Positions 6,423 to 12,278 of a stretch of 12,278 nucleotides of DNA are shown piece after piece (the first letter of the stretch is position 1; each line of letters starts with the position of its first letter). Origin of the DNA: Candidatus Gastranaerophilales bacterium (lineage in GTDB: Bacteria; Cyanobacteriota; Vampirovibrionia; Gastranaerophilales; Gastranaerophilaceae); NCBI GenBank assembly GCA_944323495.1, contig CALUSZ010000013.1, positions 1 through 12,278 of the forward strand, read 5' to 3'. A model generated the notes under the pieces. The model did no database searches. It had not been told where the DNA came from and saw only the letters and a list, made by a program, of their open reading frames with translations. The translations under genes were made by a program, and so were the position numbers.

Positions 6423-7328
6423 ATGAAAAAAATATTTGCAATAACTTTAATATTATTATATTTAATAAGCGCAGTTCCCCAGGAAGTAACAGCATCTTCT
6501 CAGGAGAGTACAATTACGAAAATAGAAAATGAATTATATGGTTTTGATTTTTCCCAAGATTCTTCCAAAAACCGTGTTGCAAGGCTTGAAAAAACTATTT
6601 ACGGCCACGCATCAACAGGTGATATTAATAAAAGGATAAAAAAGCTCTCTGCTGATATTTCAGCAGACGTCATAGGTCTGGAAATTTCTCCGGTAGAAGA
6701 TACATTTGCAGAGGAAGAAAAAATTGCTGAAGACAGTTCTGTTAATTATCCTGTAGTTGATGAAATTGAACAGAAAATATTTAATCAAACTTATAAAAAC
6801 AGAGATTTTCACTCAAGAATTGTTGCGATTGAGAGAAAACTTTTTGGCAAAATCTATGATGTTGATGATTATTCAACAAGGATGGACAGAATCAAGGCAG
6901 AAGTTATGCCTGACAGGCTTGCTGAAGAAAAATCTGATAATTCTGTTTATATTCCGGGCAGCAGATATTATGACGATAATGCATTATCCTCTTCTGATTT
7001 AGGCGGCCTGGGCGGCAACCGCTTTGGAATGCCTTTTGGTCAGAGGAATTATTCAAGACCTTATGCGAATTATGGTGATATGACAGGCGGAGCAGCAGTC
7101 CCAGCATCAGCCCCAACATTAAATGATGAACTTGCACAGCTTGAATATGAAACATTTGGAACTTCTTTTGCAGAAGATGATACTACAAGCCGGATAAAGA
7201 GGCTAAATAGTGCAAATAAAGCTCAAAAATCCTCTTCTCGCTATGATTCATACAAATTCAGCCAGAGAATGTCAACTGCAATGGAAATAGGCGCAATGAT
7301 TCTAATGATATTAGCTATGGTCTTGTAA
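6423..7328 (+). CDS. Exported protein with repeated 'I/L-E-x-x-(L/I/F)-(Y/F)-G' motifs
   Basis: 301 residues from ATG 6423, chosen because it begins a good signal peptide: MKK, hydrophobic core IFAITLILLYLISA, likely cleavage after VTA at about residue 24. A GTG at 6402 in frame would add seven residues and blur the signal. The mature part carries five short motifs: IENELYG (34-40), LEKTIYG (55-61), IEQKIFN (115-121), IERKLFG (136-142), LEYETFG (240-246). Each is typically followed 10-14 residues later by an R-[I/V/M]-x-x-[hydrophobic] segment, giving helix pairs. A Gly/Tyr/Pro/Ala-rich low-complexity linker covers about 175-230. The C-terminus ends in a short hydrophobic stretch (MEIGAMILMILAMVL), possibly a membrane anchor. 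Proteins with such motifs occur in cyanobacteria-related lineages, from memory; function unknown, likely envelope. It is monocistronic and convergent with the next gene. Confidence 0.85.
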   Translation: MKKIFAITLILLYLISAVPQEVTASSQESTITKIENELYGFDFSQDSSKNRVARLEKTIYGHASTGDINKRIKKLSADISADVIGLEISPVEDTFAEEEKIAEDSSVNYPVVDEIEQKIFNQTYKNRDFHSRIVAIERKLFGKIYDVDDYSTRMDRIKAEVMPDRLAEEKSDNSVYIPGSRYYDDNALSSSDLGGLGGNRFGMPFGQRNYSRPYANYGDMTGGAAVPASAPTLNDELAQLEYETFGTSFAEDDTTSRIKRLNSANKAQKSSSRYDSYKFSQRMSTAMEIGAMILMILAMVL

Positions 7329-7335
7329 TCCGTCT

Positions 7336-8550
7336 TTATTTAATTAATCCGGGCTCTGCATCAGAGCCAGTAACTTTCTTTCTTAGCATAAATGTTATCT
7401 TAGGCAATGCGCAAGCCAAAAGAAAACTGCTTATGCCGACATTAGCAAGTATATTGGCAGATTTTACTTTTAATGCCTTTTTAGCAAATTTGTCAATGTT
7501 TCCGCTATTTTTTGCCTGTTTTGTAAATTTTTCAATTTCTTGCTGAAACTTTCTTATTTTTTCTTCGTCAACAAATTCTCTCGGATCTCTTACCCTGTTT
7601 TTTAAGAATTTCACACCGCAGTACTTTTCACTTAATTTAGCAAATTTTGAATCAGGATTTTGGTCTAAAAATTCTATAATATTCTCTTTCGGAAGCTTGA
7701 AGCGGTCCTCTTTAATCTCTTTAAGGAATTCTTTATCATTCAATAAATTCGGATCAAGATTAACATTAGTTCTAAAAACTTTTCCGGAGAACGAATCCAG
7801 CCCTTTTGCAATCCATATAGGCGCTACGAAATTTAGAAACATCATCATAGACATTTTAAATCCCATCTCCATTTTTTCAAACTTATTTCTGGCAGTTCCA
7901 ACCCTCCCAACAGTTAAACCGCCATCTGTAATAGCCATTTTATTAACAGTAGACATATTTGCAAGTGATGATGCGATTCCTTTGAAAGAAACATTCTGTT
8001 GTTCAATTCCCTGCTTCAATATTCTTATTTCTTCTTTTTTTGCATCCTGCTTTTTCCTGATTTTATCAGTAAGAGCAAAGTTAAATTTTGGAAGGAAATA
8101 CCCCATTATTGCAACCGGAATAGCTGTAGATAGTATAAACTTGCCGGCAAGAAGTTTTTGGTATAAAGATTTATTTTTTAAGACTTTTTCCATCTGTTTC
8201 ACTTCTTCAGGAGCCTTATTCTTAAATTTTTCAATGTTGTATTTTAGCCCCTGTTTAGAATTTTCTTTAAGCAAGCTAATATTCACTTTAGGATCATATC
8301 CCATCTTTTTTATACCCCAATTACATAATTTATCCATTGCCGGTATTCCACCAAGCCATATAATAGATGTTCCGTATTCATCAATAAGTCTTTCTCTTGT
8401 TGCATTGAAAGCCATTTGTTTAGAGTCTTTAAGATTTTGGCGGTATGTCAAAATAACTTTTGACGGAACTTCTATCCCGCAGTCGCGGACAATTAATGGG
8501 TAAACACTTGAGTTATTTCCGATTGCTGATATTATATTCACTAATGACAT
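7336..8550 (-). CDS. Hypothetical multi-helix membrane protein (404 aa)
   Basis: Family not recognised. It has an excellent ribosome site (AAGGAG, 8567-8562, 11 bases before ATG at 8550), which makes the start secure. Hydrophobic segments are at about 60-80 (SIIWLGGIPAMDKL), 132-155 (KLLAGKFILSTAIPVAIMGYF), 232-250 (KMSMMMFLNFVAPIWIAKG) and 366-388 (ANILANVGISSFLLACALP). Basic, Lys-rich stretches flank them, with charged coiled-coil-like regions at 85-130 and 325-365. A soluble segment about 260-330 has DPNLLNDKEF and DQNPDSKFAKLSEKYCGVKF. A Gly/Arg motif, DGGLTVGRVGTARNKFEKME (209-228), just before the third helix looks conserved in style but I cannot name it. No signal peptide or enzyme motif. 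It is separated from the upstream GH13 gene by 241 bases with a palindromic terminator and a structured leader, so it is probably expressed on its own. An open frame on the opposite strand (7697-8503) is a shadow. Confidence 0.82.
   Translation of the reverse strand: MSLVNIISAIGNNSSVYPLIVRDCGIEVPSKVILTYRQNLKDSKQMAFNATRERLIDEYGTSIIWLGGIPAMDKLCNWGIKKMGYDPKVNISLLKENSKQGLKYNIEKFKNKAPEEVKQMEKVLKNKSLYQKLLAGKFILSTAIPVAIMGYFLPKFNFALTDKIRKKQDAKKEEIRILKQGIEQQNVSFKGIASSLANMSTVNKMAITDGGLTVGRVGTARNKFEKMEMGFKMSMMMFLNFVAPIWIAKGLDSFSGKVFRTNVNLDPNLLNDKEFLKEIKEDRFKLPKENIIEFLDQNPDSKFAKLSEKYCGVKFLKNRVRDPREFVDEEKIRKFQQEIEKFTKQAKNSGNIDKFAKKALKVKSANILANVGISSFLLACALPKITFMLRKKVTGSDAEPGLIK
7352..7368. terminator. Hairpin after the exported-protein gene, inside the opposing coding end
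   Basis: GGCTCTG / CAGAGCC, 7-bp perfect stem with loop CAT, 23 nt past the plus-strand stop at 7328. On the plus strand it is followed by AGTAACTTTCTTTCTT, moderately T-rich, so it may terminate the plus-strand transcript. It lies within the last codons of the minus-strand gene, which has no other visible terminator. Confidence 0.4.
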
Positions 8551-8561
8551 TTTTTAATTTT

Positions 8562-8694
8562 CTCCTTTATTATCGTACTCTTTATTCTCTCTTAAATATC
8601 CCGAAAGAGCCGATTGTGAAGGAGTTTTATCAATCAAGAGAACACAAAACTCCAGGCCCTTCCGGGTCACTATGAGTATGATGAAGTTTTGTGT
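8562..8694 (-). promoter_or_regulatory. Structured leader with alternative helices and anti-Shine-Dalgarno
   Basis: Read along the minus strand: arm A, ACACAAAACT (8694-8685); a small CCC-GGAA-GGG hairpin (8666-8657); arm B, GGAGTTTTGTGT (8653-8642); arm C, AAAACTCCTT (8628-8619); Shine-Dalgarno AAGGAG (8567-8562). B can pair with A (10 bp) or with C (8 bp), not both. C's CTCCTT can pair with the Shine-Dalgarno (6 bp) when free of B. This is the layout of a translational switch. I could not match it to a known riboswitch class. Confidence 0.45.
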
Positions 8695-8723
8695 AAGATA
8701 AATATGTCATAGCTTTATGTTAA
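8695..8723 (-). promoter_or_regulatory. Putative promoter of the 404-aa membrane protein gene
   Basis: On the minus strand TTAACA (8723-8718), a 17-bp spacer and TATCTT (8700-8695). The -35 overlaps a 10-bp palindrome ATGTTAACAT (8717-8726). The predicted start near 8688 falls inside leader arm A. An alternative -10, TGACATATT (8709-8701), would start RNA at about 8694, exactly at arm A. Confidence 0.35.
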
Positions 8724-8741
8724 CATGAACGAGTTAAATGT

Positions 8742-8780
8742 AAAGGGCTACATCGTATATACGATGTAGCCCTTTTGTTC
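8742..8780. terminator. 34-nt perfect palindrome, terminator of the GH13 gene and possibly of a plus-strand RNA
   Basis: AAAGGGCTACATCGT (8742-8756) and ACGATGTAGCCCTTT (8761-8775) form a perfect 15-bp stem with loop ATAT; since ATAT is self-complementary the whole 34 bases are a palindrome. It lies 16 bases past the GH13 stop. The better T-tract (TTTTGTTCTTTTTT) is on the plus strand; the minus side reads CCCTTTACATTTAA. It is probably bidirectional. Confidence 0.85.
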
Positions 8781-8791
8781 TTTTTTGTATT

Positions 8792-11062
8792 TTAGATTTT
8801 TTGCAATATAATGAAACTGTTTGGTGCAAGAGAAAGATTCTGATTCATATTGTTAATATCATTCCTGCCTGAATTAGAATATCCTGAACCACCATATTCT
8901 ATTGCGTCACTGTTGAAAATTTCCTTCCAATTGCTACCTTGCGGGAACCCATAGTATTCATAATCTCCGCTGTGGAAGCCTTGACCGTAATTCTTTATAA
9001 CCAGAAGTTCTTCATCCCCCAGTTTTAAATGGTGGCTGTGAACAAGATGCTGATTATCTTTATAGGTGCTTACTATTTCACCTTTTGCAAGAACATCTGA
9101 GCTATCAAGCAATTTTTTTAGATCAGCATTAAATTTGATCATTTCTTCTTTTAGGTTTTTATAAAGTCCTTCTTGTTTTATAGAGCCAACAACACAGTCC
9201 GGTCTTGCAACTGATTCTAATGTATCATAACCCTTTTCTTTTACAATTTTTTCTTTTTCTGTTGAATCAGCAGCTCTTTTGGAGGCATCATCAGAAAGTT
9301 CCCTGAAGAATTTAAAATAAGATAAGTCTGCTTCGTCATCACCCTGGAAAAACATTTTGGGTCCGGGCGTTGTCATAACTGTTCCAAGCATTAGCTTTTG
9401 TTTTGCAACAGCTGTTTCAAAAACGTTTATAAGTTCTTGTTTCGGAATAAACCTATTAATTCCATATGAAAATTCCTCTGTTGCTAGATCATCATTTGTC
9501 ATTGCTTGAAAATCTTTAGATACAATAAGTTCCGCAAGATCTTGCGCCGCATGAGCCGCACGCTGACCTTTTTCAGCATTACTGTCACCGTCTACAGACA
9601 AAAACAGGTTAAAGTGCCTTGCCATGTATTTAGGAATAAACCTTGTTCCGTCTTCATTACCTATTTCATCATGGCTGTAACCGTATTTCACTCTATAATG
9701 AGAGGTTGGTAAATATTTATCTAAATCATCTAAAGAAGAAACTGTAGGCTCCAGAACAACTTTTTCTATAGATTCTTTATACTGAGAATCCCATTCTGTG
9801 TCAAAGCCGATTCTTTTTGGAATTGTTTCCTGCCCCTTTTTTATATCATTAACATTACGATCAATAAAACTTAATTGTTCATCATGTTCAAATGTTGGCG
9901 GAGCATAGTATGTTGTAAGCTCATGCTTTTTCCCGCGATGATCTTCTGCTATTAAAAATACTTCAGGCGCATGCTCATTTACTTCTACAGCAAATTGTCT
10001 TAAAAGGAAGTCTGAATCGCATCTGCATGTTAAATCAAAGCGTAAACCGTCAACCTTAAATTCCTTAGCCCACCATAATGCAGCATTTGTCATCCAATCC
10101 CTTACGTTTCTATTATTCTCTCCTTCATAGTTAAGAAGGTTGCCGAATTCTCCGGAACCTTTAATATATGGTCCGGTTTGGCTTAGATAATCACCATCAG
10201 GTCCCATGTGATTTGGTACCATATCAATTATAACATTAAGCCCTTTTCCGTGGCTGTAGTCAATTAATTCTTTTAGCTGTTCTGCGTTGCCAAGGTTTTC
10301 GTTTACCGCAAATTTATCTACCCCGTCATAGCCCCATTGCTTAGAGAAGGTATTTTCTATTGGCATAAGTTCGATTGCTGTTGCTGTTCCTTTTTTAGCA
10401 ATTTCATCTATTTGTGCTTTTGCCGATTCAAATGTTCCATCTTTTGTTAAAGTTGGTATATTAACTTCATCAATAACTAATCTTTCTAAGCCTCTAAGAG
10501 GTTCATCAGGTTTTCTAATAATACGTCTGGGATCCTTTCCTTCTATCCAATCAGTATTTTTCCATTCATAGTTTTCTGTATCATATACAGAGCTCCAGCC
10601 ATGAATATTTTCTTGTTTTTTGCTGTAAGGATCTTTCACCATATTAACATCATTGTCTTTTGTAACGACAATATATCTATATTTATCATTCGGTTTTGCT
10701 TCAATATCGTTTGCTTCAAAAACACCGTCGCCTTTGTGCTCCATGGGGTATATTTTTGAGTTTTCATCTGCAGGAGTTAGTTCATTATTAATGCCAACAG
10801 CCGCAGCTGCTGATGTTAAGCCTAAGACACCAACTAAACGTTCTTTTATGTTAGAAAGCTTGCCGGCTGCTTTATCAGCAACTTCTACAAACACAGCTTT
10901 TGCATCAGGAAAAGAGAATAATTTAAAATTTGTTTTTCCCTTTTGCTTAACATAATTTGCTCCCCAGCTGGCATGTTCTGCCCAGTTTCTCTTAAAAGAT
11001 GGGGTTTTTGTCTGAATTTTGGGGCTTGGTACCCTTGTTAAACCAATGTTTTCAACTTTCAT
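8792..11062 (-). CDS. GH13 alpha-amylase-family enzyme (TreZ / branching-enzyme type)
   Basis: An intracellular alpha-glucan enzyme, 756 residues from ATG 11062; the start is supported by the ribosome site AGGAG (11074-11070, seven bases upstream), so a longer start at 11083 is not needed. N-terminal carbohydrate-module-like (CBM48) strands span about 44-145, interrupted by an Ala-rich insertion near 68-100. The catalytic barrel follows with WGYDGVDKFAVNENLG (243-258), region I DMVPNHMGPDG (280-290), region II DGLRFDLTCRCD (338-349, nucleophile D343), region III FLIAEDH (369-375, acid/base E373) and region IV GYSHDEIGNEDGTR (461-474, D465). The order and wording resemble malto-oligosyltrehalose trehalohydrolase. 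SHDE, however, recalls glycogen branching enzyme, and no treY or glg neighbour is present to decide. No signal peptide. All catalytic residues are present. era lies 59 bases upstream, so co-transcription is possible. Confidence 0.88.
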   Translation of the reverse strand: MKVENIGLTRVPSPKIQTKTPSFKRNWAEHASWGANYVKQKGKTNFKLFSFPDAKAVFVEVADKAAGKLSNIKERLVGVLGLTSAAAAVGINNELTPADENSKIYPMEHKGDGVFEANDIEAKPNDKYRYIVVTKDNDVNMVKDPYSKKQENIHGWSSVYDTENYEWKNTDWIEGKDPRRIIRKPDEPLRGLERLVIDEVNIPTLTKDGTFESAKAQIDEIAKKGTATAIELMPIENTFSKQWGYDGVDKFAVNENLGNAEQLKELIDYSHGKGLNVIIDMVPNHMGPDGDYLSQTGPYIKGSGEFGNLLNYEGENNRNVRDWMTNAALWWAKEFKVDGLRFDLTCRCDSDFLLRQFAVEVNEHAPEVFLIAEDHRGKKHELTTYYAPPTFEHDEQLSFIDRNVNDIKKGQETIPKRIGFDTEWDSQYKESIEKVVLEPTVSSLDDLDKYLPTSHYRVKYGYSHDEIGNEDGTRFIPKYMARHFNLFLSVDGDSNAEKGQRAAHAAQDLAELIVSKDFQAMTNDDLATEEFSYGINRFIPKQELINVFETAVAKQKLMLGTVMTTPGPKMFFQGDDEADLSYFKFFRELSDDASKRAADSTEKEKIVKEKGYDTLESVARPDCVVGSIKQEGLYKNLKEEMIKFNADLKKLLDSSDVLAKGEIVSTYKDNQHLVHSHHLKLGDEELLVIKNYGQGFHSGDYEYYGFPQGSNWKEIFNSDAIEYGGSGYSNSGRNDINNMNQNLSLAPNSFIILQKI

Positions 11063-11121
11063 TACAAATCTCCTAACACACACTAATACATTATTAATAA
11101 AACATATGAAAAACTTTTTTG

Positions 11122-12018
11122 CTATTGATCTTTGGATTTAAATCCAAAATTTTTAAGTGTTGTATCTTTTTTTCTCCAATCTTTTTCAACCTTTACCTCC
11201 AGACTTAAAAATACTTTTTTATCAACTATAGATTCTAATTCAATACGTGCTTCTGTACCGATTTTTTTTAGTAAACTCCCTCCTTTACCTATTAAAATAC
11301 CTTTTTGGCTTTTTTGTTCGCAATATATTGTTGCGTATATTTTATCAATCTCTTCTTGCTCTTCGTATTTATCTACCTGGATTGCTACAGAATGCGGGAT
11401 TTCGTCTTGGGTATTAAGCAAGACTTTTTCCCTTATTATTTCTTCTGTAACAGATCGCATACTCTCTTCTGTAACGATATCATCAGGATACAATTTTTCT
11501 CCTTCCGGAAGTCTTTTAAAAATATTATCTAAAAGAGTATCCTTATTCCTTCCGGTTTTTGCAGAAATTCTTATTACGGGTATATTTTCCGTAAACAATG
11601 TTTTATAAGTAAGAAGGTTCTCTTCTGTTTTTTGTATATCTTTGATTTTATCAACTTTATTCATAACCATGACCACTGGTATTTTAATATCTTTGAGCAG
11701 GTTTTCCACTATCCACTTGTCACCTCTGCCAGCCGGTTCAGATCCATCTACAAGAAATAATACTAAGTCGGCATCAGGAACTGCAACTTTTGCCTCATCA
11801 AGCAGAAATTCCCCAAGCTTATTTAAGGGTCTGTGCACCCCCGGGGTATCTACAAAAATTATTTGTCCCCGACTTTCTGTTAATATTCCTTTTATTCTCT
11901 TCCTGGTAGTTTGTGCCTTGTCTGTTGTAATTACTATCTTCTGTCCCAATATCTGATTCAAAAGAGTAGATTTGCCAACATTAGGCCGCCCTAATATTGT
12001 TACAAAACCACACTTCAT
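11122..12018 (-). CDS. era: GTPase Era, ribosome assembly
   Basis: Binds the 3' end of 16S rRNA and helps mature the 30S subunit; works at the cytoplasmic ribosome. 298 residues, normal for the family. GTPase motifs: G1 GRPNVGKST (10-18), G2 TTDKAQTTR (31-39), G3 DTPG (57-60), G4 NKVD (120-123), G5 SAKTG (152-156). A C-terminal KH RNA-binding domain has IPHSVAIQVDKYEEQEEI (207-224) and the loop GILIGKGGSLLKKIG (240-254), ending KVEKDWRKK. The Era-specific phrase GVHRPLNKLGEFL (60-72) excludes Der/EngA. I start at ATG 12018 because MKCGFVTILGRPNVGKS fits the family N-terminus; a TTG at 12036 would add six residues. There is no Shine-Dalgarno before the ATG, but an extended -10 lies eight bases upstream, so the mRNA may be leaderless. 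Confidence 0.97.
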   Translation of the reverse strand: MKCGFVTILGRPNVGKSTLLNQILGQKIVITTDKAQTTRKRIKGILTESRGQIIFVDTPGVHRPLNKLGEFLLDEAKVAVPDADLVLFLVDGSEPAGRGDKWIVENLLKDIKIPVVMVMNKVDKIKDIQKTEENLLTYKTLFTENIPVIRISAKTGRNKDTLLDNIFKRLPEGEKLYPDDIVTEESMRSVTEEIIREKVLLNTQDEIPHSVAIQVDKYEEQEEIDKIYATIYCEQKSQKGILIGKGGSLLKKIGTEARIELESIVDKKVFLSLEVKVEKDWRKKDTTLKNFGFKSKDQ

Positions 12019-12026
12019 AATTAAAA

Positions 12027-12035
12027 AGTATACCA
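12027..12035 (-). promoter_or_regulatory. Extended -10 promoter of era
   Basis: On the minus strand TGGTATACT (12035-12027) is an extended -10 (TGn plus TATACT, 5 of 6 consensus). A start 6-8 bases downstream would be at 12019-12021, next to the ATG at 12018, implying little or no leader. No good -35 is seen. Confidence 0.4.
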
Positions 12036-12065
12036 AAAAATAAATCAGCCATGTGGTTTTTTAAG

Positions 12066-12100
12066 TTTTGTAAACATAAAAAGCAATTTTTTTTACAAAA
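12066..12100. repeat. 9-bp inverted repeat in the divergent era intergenic region
   Basis: TTTTGTAAA (12066-12074) and TTTACAAAA (12092-12100), perfect, 17-base spacer, centres 26 bases apart. The right arm contains the -35 hexamer TTTACA of the following gene, so it could be an operator. AT-rich sequence raises the chance expectation. Confidence 0.4.
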
Positions 12101-12119
12101 GAATCTTTATGTATATAAG
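12092..12119 (+). promoter_or_regulatory. Putative promoter of the gene at 12146
   Basis: TTTACA (12092-12097), 16-bp spacer, TATAAG (12114-12119); each hexamer matches 5 of 6 consensus bases. The predicted start near 12126 leaves a leader of about 20 nt holding AAAGGG (12132-12137), eight bases before the ATG. Confidence 0.45.
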
Positions 12120-12145
12120 GGATAATTAAGTAAAGGGATTATTTT

Positions 12146-12278
12146 ATGACACTACCTACATTTACACCAAGTTGGAATACAAGTTTTAATTACTGGGGAA
12201 TATCACCCTGGCAGACGAGCTCTTCTTCTAAAACTTCAAAAGAGGAAACTTATAAAGAGTATCAGGAGCGTTTGAAAA
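12146..12278 (+). CDS. Start of a hypothetical protein, cut by the right edge
   Basis: Forty-four codons from ATG 12146 remain open at the window end. The ribosome site AAAGGG (12132-12137) and an upstream promoter-like pair support a real gene. The visible N-terminus, MTLPTFTPSWNTSFNYWGIS, is rich in aromatic residues and Thr/Ser. A Ser/Lys stretch (SSSSKTSK) and a charged, helix-prone segment ending YKEYQERLK follow. No signal peptide is evident. I do not recognise it. Confidence 0.65.
   Translation, partial: MTLPTFTPSWNTSFNYWGISPWQTSSSSKTSKEETYKEYQERLK

Noticed and set aside
7697..8503. Plus-strand open frame of 268 codons
   Set aside because: Entirely antisense to the 404-aa gene, which has a strong ribosome site and coherent membrane topology; the plus frame is a composition artefact.
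8655..8669. GGAA-loop hairpin resembling the apical loop of SRP (4.5S) RNA on the minus strand
   Set aside because: The conserved internal-loop sequences that flank the GGAA loop in SRP RNA are missing and the stem is only three pairs before a mismatch.
8460..8675. Plus-strand open frame of 71 codons over the leader region
   Set aside because: Starts inside the antisense of a good gene, no ribosome site seen, and its 3' half is explained by the inverted repeats of the leader.
8792..11062. SFK motif shared by the GH13 protein (TPSFKR) and the 404-aa protein (NVSFKG) as a possible sorting tag
   Set aside because: Only three shared residues, at very different positions (near 22 and 188); too little to claim more than chance within this window.

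Overview
The window is about 12.3 kb of AT-rich bacterial chromosome. I infer a gut-type member of Melainabacteria/Vampirovibrionia (Gastranaerophilales-like). The basis is a normal Gram-negative-style housekeeping set (lysS, thiL, ispD, era) interleaved with lineage-type proteins that have no recognisable family: an exported protein of repeated 'I/L-E-x-x-hydrophobic-aromatic-G' motifs, a four-helix membrane protein, and a GH13 enzyme with an unusual N-terminus. This assignment rests on pattern memory, not on a search. I see no rRNA, tRNA, CRISPR array, transposase or phage gene.

Layout. 1-2711 (+): C-terminal part of a large modular protein, cut by the left edge, with two almost identical 121-124 residue helical modules in tandem and a beta-rich YD-like tail. 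2778-3104 (-): small hypothetical protein with a hydrophobic segment, convergent with the first gene and divergent from lysS. 3178-4713 (+): lysS. After a strong GC-rich hairpin comes the overlapping pair thiL-ispD (4761-6271, ATGA overlap), closed by a clear intrinsic terminator at 6300-6335. 6423-7328 (+): exported repeat protein, whose start codon directly follows a hairpin. It runs tail to tail, with a 7-base gap, into a minus-strand block: 404-aa membrane protein (7336-8550), GH13 glucan/trehalose-type enzyme (8792-11062) and era (11122-12018). Divergent from era, a new plus-strand gene begins at 12146 and runs off the right edge.

How the genes work together. thiL (thiamine diphosphate synthesis) and ispD (MEP isoprenoid pathway) are translationally coupled but belong to different pathways; both serve cofactor/isoprenoid metabolism. 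era could be read into the GH13 gene (59-base gap, no terminator seen), linking ribosome assembly and storage-carbohydrate chemistry only by position. The other genes have no evident functional partner here.

The most notable non-coding region is 8551-8791. The minus-strand leader of the 404-aa gene contains three overlapping complementary segments plus an anti-Shine-Dalgarno, arranged like a translational switch. The same interval carries a 34-base perfect palindrome whose T-rich side faces the plus strand, which could end a plus-strand small RNA. Other regulatory candidates are a palindrome over the lysS start site, an inverted repeat over the promoter of the last gene, and two genes (thiL, era) that look leaderless.
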